The notes: generated from the letters alone by a model not told the origin. Positions 1-11,913 are shown, counted from the stretch's first letter. The stretch: DNA of 64,000 nucleotides from Homalodisca vitripennis (GCF_021130785.1 NC_060209.1:26119001-26183000); one strand, 5' to 3'. Program-made: numbers and translations.

Positions 1-590
1 AGGTTCATTGTTTTATCTTAAATTCGTTATGTTATATAAATCCTTGTTTACAAAAAACACATACAGATAGCAACTACAAAACGGTGCTAGATAGGACACA
101 TTTCATCGTGATTATTTCTTGTTTTTTATCTACTGAAAAATGTATTAACGTTTAATCAAATGGTTTTGAGGCACCCTCTGTATTTGTGTAAACGATAAAT
201 CGCTTTAAACATTAAATTATATCAAAATAATGGTTGAAATAAATTTACCTTTTTGACATATTTAGAACATACCGCATCAGTCTAATATAGTACAATACAA
301 GACCATTTTTCCATTTTCAATTTTTGCTGTAACAAGACTTTAATCGGTTGGCACTGTTTTAATTCGGGAATAACTTTAGCCACTCCAATAAAGTCGAAAT
401 GAAGCTTTGTAGAAGACTATTGTGCGTTATAGTAGTTCCATTTAGCTTTTGGCAGATAACAGATTATTTATAAATACTTGTGAGCACATAACAAGCACAG
501 TTTTATATTTAAGGCTAATGTCTTCATGGGGTAACATAAGGAGATAATGTATGAAATGCGTTATAACAGAATGCGCAGAAATGCAGAATA

Positions 591-745
591 CACAGAGCAC
601 GTTCACAGCTAAGCTTCATGAATGTGGGGAATCTATTCATAAGACAGGCTGCGTCTTCTCTACACGCAATATAGCGGCCGACTATTGTCAACTTTGCACA
701 TTGTGAATGCTGCTTATTAATTGCTCAATGTTTAACTCCTTGTCA
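591..745 (+). ncRNA. Unidentified structured element, copy c1
   Basis: One of six related + strand elements in the window (also near 39313, 44669, 45437, 45656 and 50910). It opens with CACAGAGCACGTTCACAGC, followed by a TGAATGTG that can pair with the CACGTTCA. A second stem has arms AGAC (642-645) and GTCT (653-656). Very similar to the copy at 50910. The RNA nature is inferred only from paired-base changes between copies; it could equally be a DNA regulatory module or a repeat family. Confidence 0.45.
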
Positions 746-2334
746 AGAGCAGGACGGCAGTTTGGTTGTTCATACCTTGCGTCATTATGAGGTGTAATTA
801 CTTTATGTTCAACTATATACATTTTAGATCGTAATTGTACTAGTTAATTCTTACAATTTACTATCACTAAATTCAATAATTACTTTAACTGTTTCACTGA
901 ATGGGAAACATTGTTGCATATATTACAACATAAATATAATATAATAATATGTCCAACATCAGGAAACGTTTCAATTTCATGAAGTACTTTAAACGGTACA
1001 ACAGATGTTTACATTTAGTTGCTAACCCAAATAATACAATCACTAGTATCTATGTTATTGTTATTGCTTTCATTTTATCCTAATATTAATTGCTGCAAAA
1101 TGTCTTATAGAGTATATACTACAAACATAATCGGCATACTCATTAAATACAGGCTATAAAAGAAATCTCTCTGTACACTCTTGAGAATATTGTTTCTTGG
1201 ATGAAAAATAGGAAATATCCAAATGTAACTACTTGTCTATATTTTTCGTACCCACTTTCGGTCCATTTGGGTGTTTATTAAAGAATTATATTTAAAAACT
1301 AATTAAACCGAGTATATAAATTAACATATTCATCATAATGTTTTATCTGTTATTAGTTTCATTGTTGAACTGGTACCTTATTGTGAAGAAAGCTGAGATT
1401 GGAATTGCATGGTCGGAGTAAACTTGCTATATAGGCCTATTTTTCAATTTGAGCATATAAAGTGTCATTGGATTGATATAAAAAGTTTGTAAAAAAAGGA
1501 TACTTTTGTCAATTTGTTGTAAAATTATTACTATTAAAGGTATAATAGTTTAAATAATTTAAATAACCGACACTTAGAAATTTCATTTAAAAAGCGAACA
1601 AACTTGTTTTATTGGTAGATATTATCCCAAGTTTAATAGATTTTACTAAATATCGGTTAAAGTTTTTTGACTAGTTTTTAAATAAAATTTTTCTTAAAGA
1701 CAGACGTTAAACAAAAAGTGATAGATCATTAGGAACAATATCATTTAGTTTGTGAAGAGAGTTGTGTAGGCAGGATATTACGCTGGTATGTAAACCTGAT
1801 AACTGCAGTAATTTATTCCTGATTTAGAGTAGTTTTTATGTAAGAGTAGTATTATTACGACTCATGTGATAAAAATACTGCGAATAGCGTGTGCACATAA
1901 GTGAAAACTTTCGCTGGTTATTCTACAATATAGTTACCATATTCCTGGAAAAAATATTAAAATAGTTATTAATAATAGGATATACCCAGTGGTTTGGCTG
2001 TGACTAAATTTTCAATATTACCATTTCCCCTTTTTTACATTAACGTTGACAACACATTGAAGTGTGTTGATGAGGTAAAACAGCACTTAGTTTGGCAATT
2101 GCCCTTGTTATCGTTTAAAAAATATTTAATTTCTTCCTTTGAGTGTTCAGTAGCATCAAATTAATTTGTAACGAAAAAAAATATATTTAGAGCTCTAACC
2201 TTTTAAATACTGTACGCTTACTTTCATGCTAATTCTTTCAAAATTATTTTTACATGTATTTAAATTGATAATATTCATCTTTGCATTTACTTTTTATTGG
2301 GAACATAAACGATTGTATTAATATTACAGGGAGA

Positions 2335-2421
2335 GGTCACGTGATCACGAGTGGTTTACTGTAGAGCTGTACGTGTCAATTAGGATCACTTCAATGTATT
2401 GTAGCACGGACCATGCGGCTC
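2335..2421. promoter_or_regulatory. 87-bp conserved noncoding block (E-box), copy 1
   Basis: Identical without gaps to 51898-51984, although both flanks are strongly diverged. It contains the palindromic E-box CACGTG at 2338-2343 and a homeodomain-type CAATTAG core at about 2377. No long ORF crosses it in a way that would explain the conservation. A regulatory role is inferred from the conservation pattern, not shown. Confidence 0.45.
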
Positions 2422-2704
2422 GCAACAGTTACAGTCAATTGTCCAAAAGGGTTTATTGTACAGAGAGCTTGTGCCCTTTCAATATATTTTTCAGCTTATT
2501 TGTTAAGACTAGTGCTATTTAGTATTCTTTACTACTAACTTTGCTAATTACTAATTACTAATGATAACTAATGATAGCATTAGTTAAGTGAGGACCTTGA
2601 TAGAATATTTGTAGCGATGGTAAATAAATTGGTAACAATATAGAGATCTTAAGCGTTCTATATGGAATTTTATATCATCCTATATCATTAAAAATAAATA
2701 CGAG

Positions 2705-2785
2705 GCATACTGAGCAGGTCAGCGGACTGATGAAAGGGTTGCTAGTTGGGTCCTGTCGCTAGTCCGACACTCGGTCAACTTCCGT
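2705..2785 (+). repeat. Degenerate tRNA-like/SINE-like segment, copy 1
   Basis: It shares GTTGGGTCCTGTCGCTAG and CCGACACTCGGT with 52240-52325. The partner copy is better preserved and shows an A-box-like TATCTCAGAGGTTA and a B-box-like GTTGGGTCC at tRNA-like spacing. Presence in both duplication arms means it was inserted before the duplication. Confidence 0.35.
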
Positions 2786-3745
2786 TGTTTAAATAAAACT
2801 GTTTTTGGCCATCCCTATTAAACGGAAGAAGAAAGTAGAAAATTTGACATTAACTAGAAAACAATCGCTTTGAAGTGATGAGCGTATAATTTTACAAATG
2901 ACTCCAGGTATAAAATCGTATTGATTTGATTATGTACCATATTTAATGAAAATAAAAGGATATTCTATTCATATTGACGATATTAAATTAACAAAATAAT
3001 ATCGTTAATGTAATGACTAACTAAAAGATTCATCAACTCCCAACAAAAACCATGAAATTTGGTATACGACCTTTATTATAATTTACTTTAAACTGTACAT
3101 TTTAGGAAATATTAGGTATGAAATTCAGGACTTAAACTAAAAAAGTTTCTATTGCATAAAATGTAAGCAATATCAAGGCAAATCATGACCTGATTATTAG
3201 AGGTGCATAAGTTGAAATTAGGTTCGTAGACCAAATTTAAAACTAGGTAAAATTAGTTTTTAAGTATAAAAAAGTGTAATAGATTAAAAGCATATTTTTA
3301 TTATAAGGTACAATAATTGTTTTCACACTAGCAATATAAATTTCAATGAAATAATTTATTATAATAATTAAATGTATGCGTCTTAAAATATAACTTCCTT
3401 TTTTCAATTTCATTTTTGACAACTGAGTAATAATAAATTTCCGAGCAGAAATTATTGAATTTAATATTTTGTGAGATAACTTGGTTACTCAGCAGATTAT
3501 AAGAAAAAGAACCAATCAACAGTATTCTAGTTAAGAACGTTAGAAGATTATTAGCTTTTTAAAAATCAAATTTTATCTAGTATTAATAATTTAAACTATA
3601 AACTATTATTATTATTAATAACCTATAAACTATAAAATAATTTTGATTTATGTACTCCTACAATGACTTTATCAATCGGAAAATACAACCGTTAGAAAGC
3701 AAATAGCCTCATCTACTCTTCAGTTTCCGATAAAATTAAGATTAA

Positions 3746-3992
3746 CAATTCTAATAATAAATCCAGATCAGTGATATGCACATCAACACGTTAGAGTGGA
3801 TCGCTGATTAGGAACAAGTTGAGCGACCATAACAGAGAGCAACAAAACTGGTGTTGGAGCGAGCTTCTATTAGCTTAATGGGAATCGCATTACCTCTTCT
3901 TGTCTGCCTCAAACACATTCCGTCCATTAGGAAACTGTCCGTTCTGTCGTAACCATCTGCTGAATGTAAACGATTACTTCGATAAGTTTCCA
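3746..3992. promoter_or_regulatory. Conserved noncoding island, copy 1
   Basis: It matches 54309-54558. The segment 3831-3937 is identical over 107 bp to 54395-54501, and mismatches are concentrated in about 15 bp near 3786-3801. A 61-codon minus-strand frame (3808-3993) is open in both copies. However, the differences I can place inside that frame (Tyr/Cys, Asp/Asn, Asp/Val, Tyr/Cys) all change the amino acid, so protein constraint is unlikely. A cis-regulatory element or an untranslated transcribed element is more plausible. Confidence 0.45.
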
Positions 3993-5386
3993 AATTTGTT
4001 TCCTTAAAAACGTTTAAATATGCAATAAAAATAGAATTAATATTTTAGTGTACGTATTTAGTATACTGAATGGTTTCAGTACAAAAATAATGATTAAAAT
4101 TAATTTTAATATGGATAGACTGTATTAAAAAACCTTTCGCATTGTAATGTAATAAATTCAATGATTAGGCATTTGTAATTTATATCCATATCTACTATTA
4201 TAATTAAACACATATATACGATTAAACACATATAAGTAAACGATTACTTTAAGTTTCGAAATTTGTTTTCTTAAAATAGTTTTTAGTGTGCATTGACAAT
4301 TGAATTAATACTTTATGTACATATTCAATATTCACGATTCATTATAAACACAATTATAAAGATTAATTGTATGTATTTGCTGTGTTCCAAACCTTTCGTA
4401 TTCCAATATATACTAGATTTAAATATTAAACATTTAAAATTCTCATATATTTCTACTTTTTGAAAAAAAACACTTATTTAATTGTATTCTACTTGTAAGG
4501 AGTTTTTAACACTACCATGACCAAAGGATAATTGTAATATGATACTTTAAAAGGTGAGTACAAACTTTAAGTTTAAAACCAAACAATCTGGTTTTTCTTA
4601 AAGCGAAAGATGAATTTCCACTAAGAAAGAAATCGATCGTCAGCCAAAATATTTATGTTAGAGAAATGGGGCAGTTTAAAAAAGAATATTAAACAACAAA
4701 TTTTACCCTCATCTATTCTTAGCTTCACACACTTAAAACCAACTGTCATTGATGGAAATTAATGTTAAATTTGTGTATCGCCATACAGAAACCGTCTAAA
4801 AGCAGCGAATTTATATACTCGTATATCTCTATCTAGTCAAATGACAGTGATATGACTAATATTTATGTGTACGACGGTCATTGTAAAGTGTGTCAAGTTA
4901 AGAAATATATATTATTCGATAATGTTTACTCCACCATCGAGGATGACTATTAATTTCTTTCTGAGGAAAAACTCCTCTTTTCATTACAGGAAAAAACACA
5001 TTGCCACTAAAAACTTCCATCAGACTTTATTCTGAATAAACATTTTTTCCAATAAATTTGTGAAGGAAATTCTTTGATTCTTGAAAAAAAAAAAACAAAT
5101 GTTTAGTTATCATTTATTTAAATGGTGATAAACTAGAATTTCACTGGTGATAGTGCAAACCAATACTTATGTTTCCTGCCATAACTACGTAGTTCACAAC
5201 TTAATTAACATATGCTTTGGACTGGCAACATTTTAGCTAACATATTCGTATCTGATTCCTTCTGAATAGTATACAGTAACTAATATCGGTTACAGTGGAT
5301 GTCATTGAGTTATGTAGATTCCGCGCAAAGTATCTAAGAAACATTCGTAATAATATGCCACCTCATTCATCAGATAATATTTTTAA

Positions 5387-6503
5387 CCCTTTTAGTGCCA
5401 AGCATAATTTGTTACAGTTATACTGAAAGTGCCAGGCCTTCACACACCTGTCTGTACCAAGATTGCCAGCCACTTTTGGCCAAAAAATTACTCATTTTCT
5501 TTAAAAAAAACTCTAACTGGACCATTTTTTAGGATAAATTCATATTTCTTTTTTTTATATTACTCCTAGATAATTGTATTTTTCAAAAATATAATTAATT
5601 ATACAACCAAATTTGTTTATTAATTTTTTTAAGGTAAAAATACTCAGTAAAAAGTAAAAAGAATATATATTTTTTGAGTTTGACTTGAAATACAGTACAT
5701 AAAAAATCACATTAGCACAACATTAGGTACATGACTCAATTCCTCATTTAATTCTGAACAAAATCTCAAAATTTTAAAATGCTAACTTAAAAAAAAACAT
5801 ATAAAATTTTACTTACTAGGAAAACATTCCATTTTGTGAATTAAATGTCAACTAATGTTTCTGGTTACTATAACAATATTAGTTAGTCAACCTTGCAAAT
5901 ATTTTCACTTTTCATTATCGTATCTTGTTTTTTGAAAGAATAAAAATTAATTGTTCACTTATAAACACTAAAAATAACAAGTAACTATTTACATATATGT
6001 ACACATAGAAAAATCATGAACAAAAAATATCACTCACAAAACTGTCAGAGAGATAATCATTTTCTACAATTTGAAGTATTGTGTTTTCACTAACTGGTGA
6101 ATGGGAACGTTTCATGGTTACACATAAGAAACTAACAGATTGTACTACAATCAAAACATTCACAAACAATGCAAGTACAACTGATCACAGCTGACGATCA
6201 GCAACAGGTGATAGAACAAAATAAACAGATTAGCCAACTTGAAAATCAAAATACGGCTATTATGTTTTGGCGTATGAATTAAACAAAGTAATAATTGGAA
6301 AGATTGTTTTATTGTGATTCCAAAACACTACTGATATGTTTATTTTATTACTAAATATATTTTTAATCTTTTTTTTACAAAACGTCCTAAAAATAGGACG
6401 CTGGCAATCTATGCATAAACTGCCGACGTCCTAAAAATAGGACGCTGGCAATCTTCATACAATTATCCAACGTCCTAATTTTAGGACGTTGGCACTAAAA
6501 GGG
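5387..6503. mobile_element. piggyBac-like non-autonomous DNA transposon
   Basis: The termini are inverted repeats CCCTTTTAGTGCCAA and TTGGCACTAAAAGGG, flanked on both sides by TTAA (5383-5386 and 6504-6507), the piggyBac target-site duplication. Length is 1117 bp. The right end has three subterminal repeats built on ACGTCCTAAAAATAGGACG (about 6384-6490). The paralogous segment near 55863 lacks the element and gives an empty site. Too short for a full transposase; only a short N-terminal-like frame remains. Confidence 0.85.
6014..6115 (-). pseudogene. Possible N-terminal remnant of piggyBac-like transposase
   Basis: A 33-codon minus-strand frame begins with ATG at 6115-6113 and ends with TGA at 6016-6014. 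The predicted peptide is acidic and starts MKRSHSPVSENTILQIVEND. An acidic N-terminus is common in piggyBac transposases, and the frame lies inside an element with TTAA duplications and piggyBac-type ends. No catalytic-domain sequence follows. If real, this is the start of an internally deleted transposase gene. The assignment rests on context and composition rather than a diagnostic motif. Confidence 0.3.
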
Positions 6504-7429
6504 TTAATCTATGTACATAAAATTGTAAACCCAAAGAATACTAATATTTTTGAAGCAAAAGCGATAAAGTAAAATAACACATAATATAATTCTTCGCCCC
6601 ACCAACGATTTCTCAAATTATAGAAGTAGATATAATATATGTTACTAATATGTTATAACCGTGTTAGGTTTATATTTGTATCTGTTAAATTTTCTTTAGA
6701 AACTATTTAATATTTATAGTTTATATACGAAAATGTGGTAGTACTAATACCAAATTCAAATAAAATCGAAGGTTCAGTTTAGTGTTTACTGTAAAAGACT
6801 ATAGTTGGGTTCAGAACAAATCACCTATAATTCCGCAGACTGAAACACAAGTACCTGGTCAGCTGTACTTTTATAGACTAAGCTGTAATAACCTTTCAGA
6901 ATGTGTAACATATTTCACCTTTTGTGACATTGTATAACCTGGTTGATAAATAATTATGTGTTAATACGTTACTTGTTAAGTTCTGTAATAAAATACAAGG
7001 TAAGAGTACGCCACTTTAAGTGCTACGTAATACGCTTCGCTGAAGTGGCAAGCAAAAAGTGAATTCTGTATTAAATACGTTCTTAAGACATCCAGGGGAA
7101 TAAATAGAGACAAACAGAAAATATTTTGCCAGGCTGATGCTGTCTTTGCTAATAACCAGTCAAAGTAAAGGCATGCACCGTCATTGCAGCGTGTCATGAA
7201 ATTTCATGGTAAAATAGTCTATAGTTCAATTTTTTCCTTAGACATCCTATAGAATAAAGGCATATGTACAAAAAAACAGCCACAATGGTGATAAATGTAT
7301 AGTCAAACGCAAATTTTTTATACAAACGTTAAGCTTTGGGTAAAATTTCAAGTTTATAGGTTATTTTTGAGAAATTGAACAGAAATAAAGTACATTTTTA
7401 ACAGATTGAACGATAGCAAAATAAGAAAA

Positions 7430-7625
7430 ACTTCAAGTCTCTAGGCAAATCCATTCTCGTGATATCTTATGAAAGATGTGCTTTGCTAGCGTTTAGCCAA
7501 ATCAAATGGACAGACATGAAGCATAATTGAGATAGTTCTTAAAAAACCCCTTATCTAAAAAAAATTGGTAAGTCTCTAGCAAATTTCGTTCTTGAGATTT
7601 CCTGTGGAAGACAAATAGGCAAAAA
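7430..7625. repeat. Two diverged copies of a short repeat
   Basis: AAGTCTCTAGGCAAATCC with ATTCTCGTGATATC at about 7433-7465, and AAGTCTCTAGCAAATTTCG with TTCTTGAGATTTCC at about 7572-7605, are related copies roughly 140 bp apart. The first also matches 57232-57265 in the paralogous segment. Function unknown. Confidence 0.4.
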
Positions 7626-8403
7626 GTATAATTTTGGCAAGCTCTCTGTCAAAGAAAAATATACACTATTTCCATTCAATAGCTCAATAATTTTAGAGAT
7701 ATCTTGGCTAATGTTTGGCTAATTCTCAGCCAAATCCCGTAAGGAGACATGCACCTATACTCGGATTCGAACATATTTTTTGTATTCCAGATAAAATTCT
7801 CGAAATAATAATTCTTTAAAATTACTGCTTATAACTGGCAATATTAATTTGTAAACCAATTATAAATGAGAAAAAAATATCAAACCTATACTAAATATAT
7901 AGAAAATTCTAGAATATTAATTATAAATCGTAACGGTGACTAACTGCTATCGTAATTGCAGTTTACTGTGTTTACTTCAAATCAAACTTGTTCATATCGA
8001 GTGTATAGTACTTACAATTATGTTTGGTTAGAGTAAGTGCTATTTGGAGTGTGTTTTTGGTGTGTGATGGTGTGTCATTGGTCAATTTTATCACTTATAA
8101 TAGTTTGTTGCATTTTTTAAAGAAATTAATTAACTGGTGTGATGGACTTACATTCCAAGACAAAAAAACCCTGTGACAAAAAAAATTGTGTTGGTAACCC
8201 TGACGGCAGATGAGATCGTCCCCTATTGGTCAGTTAAATGACGTGAGGTCCTCTCCGTCTGGGACTGCGTGGAGTGGACACTGTAGCCAGTAGTGTTTCC
8301 GTGAAAGCTTTCACTCGTTCATCAAAGTGCGGTCAATATATAGAGCTCCTTGATATGAGCTCCAATGTACAGATGGAATCCCTTGAACCACGTGACCCAC
8401 GTA

Positions 8404-8414
8404 GGGAGAGGGAG

Positions 8415-8476
<62 letters not shown>
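8404..8476. repeat. (GA)n microsatellite
   Basis: Nearly pure GA dinucleotide repeat of about 70 bp. The long Arg-Glu and Leu-Ser frames through it are repeat artefacts. Confidence 0.95.
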
Positions 8477-8478
<2 letters not shown>

Positions 8479-8578
8479 TCGCAAATCAGCCTTAGGATCC
8501 GAAATAAATGTACCACCCCATGAACCTAGCTAAAATCAGAAAGACGTCATTGACTTGGCATCGCTTCTTATAAATACC

Positions 8579-8963
8579 GGGTCTTTTTCGTTTAAGGGCC
8601 AGCACTTTACAAACATACTATACCTGACTGACAGTGCATTTAATCGTTTTTTTTTTTGTGTTATTAGTTCGTAGGGCAGTAGTCCAGGTACTACTACTTC
8701 TAGTATAAACTCGTCTTATCTTATCAGTGATAAACGCGCGCCGCTTATCTTTTGCCTGTAATGAAACCTGCGTTAGTTCTGTCTGAGTTTTGTGTTAAAG
8801 TGTGGTGAGTTGATCTGGGCTTGGACTTTGCAAGCTCGAGTTAATTTTTTTTCTAAAAGAGCAAGCAGCGCAAAGCGCTGCGCAGCGGGCAAGCATCGTG
8901 TGATCTGAGTTTTGAATAGGCAAGCTAGGGTCTTTTGTGCTGGCCCTTAAACGAAAAAGACCC
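8579..8963. mobile_element. 385-bp MITE with perfect 27-bp TIRs and 8-bp TSD
   Basis: The left end starts GGGTCTTTTTCGTTTAAGGG (8579-8605 in full); the right end (8937-8963) is its exact reverse complement over 27 bp. An 8-bp duplication TAAATACC flanks it at 8571-8578 and 8964-8971. No transposase frame is present. An 8-bp duplication is known for hAT, P and Merlin superfamilies; the GGG termini are not the classic hAT CA-start, so the superfamily is left open. Perfect TIRs suggest recent insertion. A GCGCAAAGCGC palindrome lies near 8869. Confidence 0.85.
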
Positions 8964-9656
8964 TAAATACCTGTTCCTAATTGTATTGCTAACCTGGTCC
9001 TAGGCACATTTTATGTTTTATTCTACAATATCAAGGAATCGAAGCTACATCCAATACCGGATTTAAATCTCATTATTTTATTCTTACCTCGATAGCATCT
9101 CGATCATTCACAGAGATAAATGACCGAATATTGTTATCTTGATTGAATAACCAATATTTCTGTCATTATGTTGATATAAATCGTATTTTACTACATACAT
9201 ACTTATTTTCGGAAAAATATAAATTTTATTTTTCGAAGGAGAAATAAGGACATTTTTTTTACTTACACACCTGATGTTGTTAGTATTGTGAAACGATTGT
9301 GAACTGCAGTGCAGGTTGGTATGTTTCCAAGTCCTGTGATCATACCGTAAACAATTTGCTCGCTGTGGACGAGGAACGCGCGGTTGTCACTGGGTGCAAC
9401 ATGCGGCTGTTTCCACTTTGTCACAAGTGAGCGCCGCACACGGGATATATCAGTGACATGTTATTTATCATCGAAAACTACAGGCAATAGCATTTGTAAT
9501 ATTGAAAATATGCAGGGATATGTGCCATGTATTGTAAACAACAGTGACGTTTATGAAAAAAAGGAACACGAGATTGAAATAGAATGCAAATATTTTAATT
9601 TGTTGGAAAAGCACATACCAATTTAACTGTTTTTTCAACCATTAGTTAGTACTTAA

Positions 9657-9880
9657 CGGTAGTCCGTTAAGGTACGCTTTTATCATATTTATAACTTAAC
9701 TACTAACGTATCAATATTTCATGTTTTGGTATTTCGGATTCATAATTGAATTACAGAGTGGTATAAGGTCGTATTCCATAGTTTTATATTGTTCCACATT
9801 CGTGACGGGTAAGATAGGCAGCATAATGGGCTGGTAAGGAACCAAGAAAGTAGAAAGGAGAATGTCGTTAACGACTGCCG
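9657..9880. mobile_element. Possible 224-bp TTAA-flanked MITE
   Basis: TTAA occurs on both sides (9653-9656 and 9881-9884). The inner ends CGGTAGTCCGTTAA and TTAACGACTGCCG form an imperfect inverted repeat, and the left end is itself nearly palindromic (CTTAACGG...CCGTTAAG). Short and AT-rich, so chance is not excluded. Confidence 0.35.
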
Positions 9881-10370
9881 TTAAATATAAATTTTATATA
9901 GGTTTTAGAATATTTTTAGATCAATAAATATTGCCATTTTGTCACGATTGAGTCGTTGTTCAAGATACTTCGATTAGCATGCAGGACACGTGGGTAGATA
10001 CAAACAAGGTAAAGGACTTCATCAACTACTGTCATTTACAATGTTGAAAGGATTTAAAGGTATTCTGAACCGAAACTGCGTATTTTACAACTTTTCCAGA
10101 TAATGGAAGTTATTAAACATTTTCTTAAATATAAAAGGGAAAAGAGAAAATAATTATTCAATTACAATTGTTATGTATAAATATGAATTACCTTCTTCTT
10201 AACTTGATGATTCATAACGCTCTCCTCCAAGCTATTTATCCTAGATATTAATTAGATCCACAGAATGATGACAAGACAATTATGACACGTCTTTATTTGG
10301 ATTAGACGGGATTGCTGCTAGCTAGACCAGACAGAGCCCTTTAATTTGAGGTGTCTCTAATATTAAACCA

Positions 10371-10500
10371 ATGAACTTTATGGTGTGTTTTAGATCTTTA
10401 TGTTATGCAGGGAGGACCGATAGCTCTCATGTCCGTGTTAGATGGCACAATATCTGTGGTGGCGGTGGTAGGAAACTCGCTGGTCATGTGGATTGTTGCC
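10371..10500 (+). pseudogene. Partial upstream duplicate of leucokinin receptor TM1 exon
   Basis: This 130-bp block aligns without gaps to 10527-10656, an offset of 156 bp. It carries the intron end with its TTTTAG acceptor and the first part of the TM1 coding sequence. In the receptor frame it still reads GTISVVAVVGNSLVMWIVA, but the part before it has several non-synonymous changes (for example LYVMQ for LYDVP). The duplicate stops before the end of TM1 and no GT donor follows directly; the receptor frame runs into TGA at 10528. Most likely a nonfunctional exon fragment. A cryptic alternative first half-exon is less likely. Confidence 0.8.
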
Positions 10501-10549
10501 TCCATAGCCACGTTACGAGTAGTCATATGAACTTTACTTTGTGTTTTAG

Positions 10550-10750
10550 GTCTTTACGATGTACCGGGAGGACTGATAGCTCTCCTGTCTGTGTTCTATG
10601 GCACAATATCTGTGGTGGCGGTGGTGGGCAACTCGCTGGTCATGTGGATTGTTGCCACAAGCAGAAGGATGCAGAAACGTCACCAATTGCTTCATAGCGA
10701 ATCTGGCTCTTGCCGACATCGTCATTGGCTTGTTCGCTATTCCATTCCAG
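10550..10750 (+). pseudogene. Lkr: Leucokinin receptor exon: TM1-ICL1-TM2 (frameshifted)
   Basis: Encodes the first two transmembrane helices of a class A neuropeptide GPCR. TM1 contains VVGNSLVMWIVAT (conserved Asn of helix 1), ICL1 reads SRRMQ, and TM2 contains NCFIANLALADIVIGLFAIP with the conserved LALAD Asp. The motif set matches insect leucokinin receptors, which bind leucokinin neuropeptides and signal through Gq/calcium in renal and neural tissue. The exon begins after TTTTAG (phase 1) and ends CAG|GTAAGC (phase 0). One extra A in the AAA at 10675-10677 breaks the frame between RRMQ and NVTN. It is in a homopolymer, so an assembly error or a true pseudogenising indel are both possible. 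Confidence 0.85.
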
Positions 10751-10789
10751 GTAAGCTTGTCGATTTTACCCAGCAGGGATCACTTCTGG

Positions 10790-11260
10790 CTGGTTTATAC
10801 CTACGAGTTGAACCCACCACTGGGCACAGCAAAAACCGATGTGCCACTTCAATCTGGGCAATCTTATGGATGTCCAGTAGCGGCACACCACTAACCACAA
10901 ATATTGAGATTCTGGGGTCCATGGGCAATTCGATACGTCTAGTCTACTGTGGAAGATGACTCTTGGAGTTGGTGGGGTTTGTTCCCTAACCTCAGAGGTT
11001 CTCAACAACCTCAACAAGGATGTGACACCCCCTACCTACTTTGACTGGAGAGACTGGTTCAGAGCAGGCCTCCCCTTCTTCCGGGGAGGCATGACTTTGA
11101 GATGTAGTGCCCTAATTCTTCCTCATGGGTCTCGATAGGAGGCGGCCCCTACTACCCTAACCCAACCCATCCTGAATATCCTATAACTCCGGAAGCAGCG
11201 CAAAGGTACTTACAGGACTAAGTGCAATTTATAAGCTTCTTATCCTAAGAGAACAAAAAA
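10790..11260 (+). repeat. Interspersed repeat family A, copy 1
   Basis: Diverged homology to 16790-17140 (same strand) and 60640-60960 (opposite strand). Shared stretches include ACCACAAATATTGAGATTCT/ACCGCAAATGTTCAAATATT, GACTAAGTGCAATTTATAAG and CTTCTTATCCTAAGAGAAC. Sits in the intron after the TM1-TM2 exon. The short frames here are not conserved between copies. Probably an old transposon-derived repeat; superfamily unknown. Confidence 0.6.
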
Positions 11261-11810
11261 AGCTTGTCGATGTATCTTATTGTAAAAGCGAACTCTCATT
11301 GAATCTATACTGCAATAAAAGACAAGTTCTTATCCGTAGGTTGCTTAAAAATATATGAATATTTTACTGTGTTTGAGTGCTATATTTCAATAGCCTATCT
11401 TTGAAACTTATAAAAGACTATGAAAAATTTAGCTATCGTATTAGGAGAACTCTTAATTTAGAAGATTTTCTTTATCTAATTAGTATCTACGTGTTGTCCT
11501 GCAGTGTTTAACCTAAACAATGGTAACTGTCAGTAATGTAACTATGAATATAACATAAATCAAACTTATATTAAATACATTAGTTCAATGTTTTACAATA
11601 ACTTAAGCCAAACTAACATACTTAAAAAAGTTATTCTATGGCCACGGTGTGGTGTGGTCTTCATTTATGTATACCTGAACATTTCCTTATCCTGTATATT
11701 GAAGGCATATTTGAGGTATTTGGTCTTCCGATCATATGTTAATTTAGTTATTTAAACGCATATGTGACAGATACGGCCAAATACAATATAATTTAATCGT
11801 AAAAAGTAAG

Positions 11811-11880
11811 GGCTCTGTGGTGTAATGGTAGCATATTCACCCGGCAAGTGAGAGATCCGGGTTCGAGTCCGAGCGGAGCA
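11811..11880 (+). repeat. tRNA-like head of a SINE (or tRNA pseudogene)
   Basis: A near-cloverleaf of about 70 nt: acceptor strands GCTCTGT and GCGGAGC pair with G-T wobbles, the D-arm region is TGGTGTAATGGTAGCA, the anticodon stem is TTCAC/GTGAG, and the B-box is GGTTCGAGTCC (11860-11870). The anticodon loop CCGGCAA has C instead of the invariant U at position 33, and the T stem has two mismatches, so a functional tRNA is unlikely. About 45 bp later the sequence enters a TA repeat, as in tRNA-derived SINEs. Located in a leucokinin receptor intron. Confidence 0.5.
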
Positions 11881-11913
11881 AGTACTTTTTGTGATTCAAT
11901 GTTTATTGAAAAC

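Larger units (their letters stand above)
1..7740 (+). repeat. Segmental duplication, copy 1 (partner 50510-57320)
   Basis: Collinear matches in the same order and orientation as about 50510-57320. Paired landmarks are 44/50553, 591/50910, 2338/51901, 2715/52240, 3746/54309, 5190/55640, 6830/56150 and 7440/57230. Between islands the copies have drifted with many indels; within islands they are nearly identical. Copy 1 starts at or before the window edge. It carries a private 1.1-kb piggyBac-like insertion. No convincing protein-coding exon is seen in it. Confidence 0.85.

Noticed and set aside
3808..3993. 61-codon minus-strand frame as a conserved small gene
   Set aside because: The paralogous frame at 54.4 kb differs only by residue-changing substitutions, which argues against protein selection.
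8274..8516. Long Arg-Glu and Leu-Ser frames on both strands
   Set aside because: Produced by the GA microsatellite.
9384..9626. 80-codon frame upstream of the receptor as a possible N-terminal exon
   Set aside because: It contains two NNS/NSI-like sites, but no splice donor or sequence fits the phase-1 entry of the TM1 exon; unsupported.
11811..11880. Functional tRNA gene
   Set aside because: Position 33 is C and the T stem has two mismatches; better as a SINE head.
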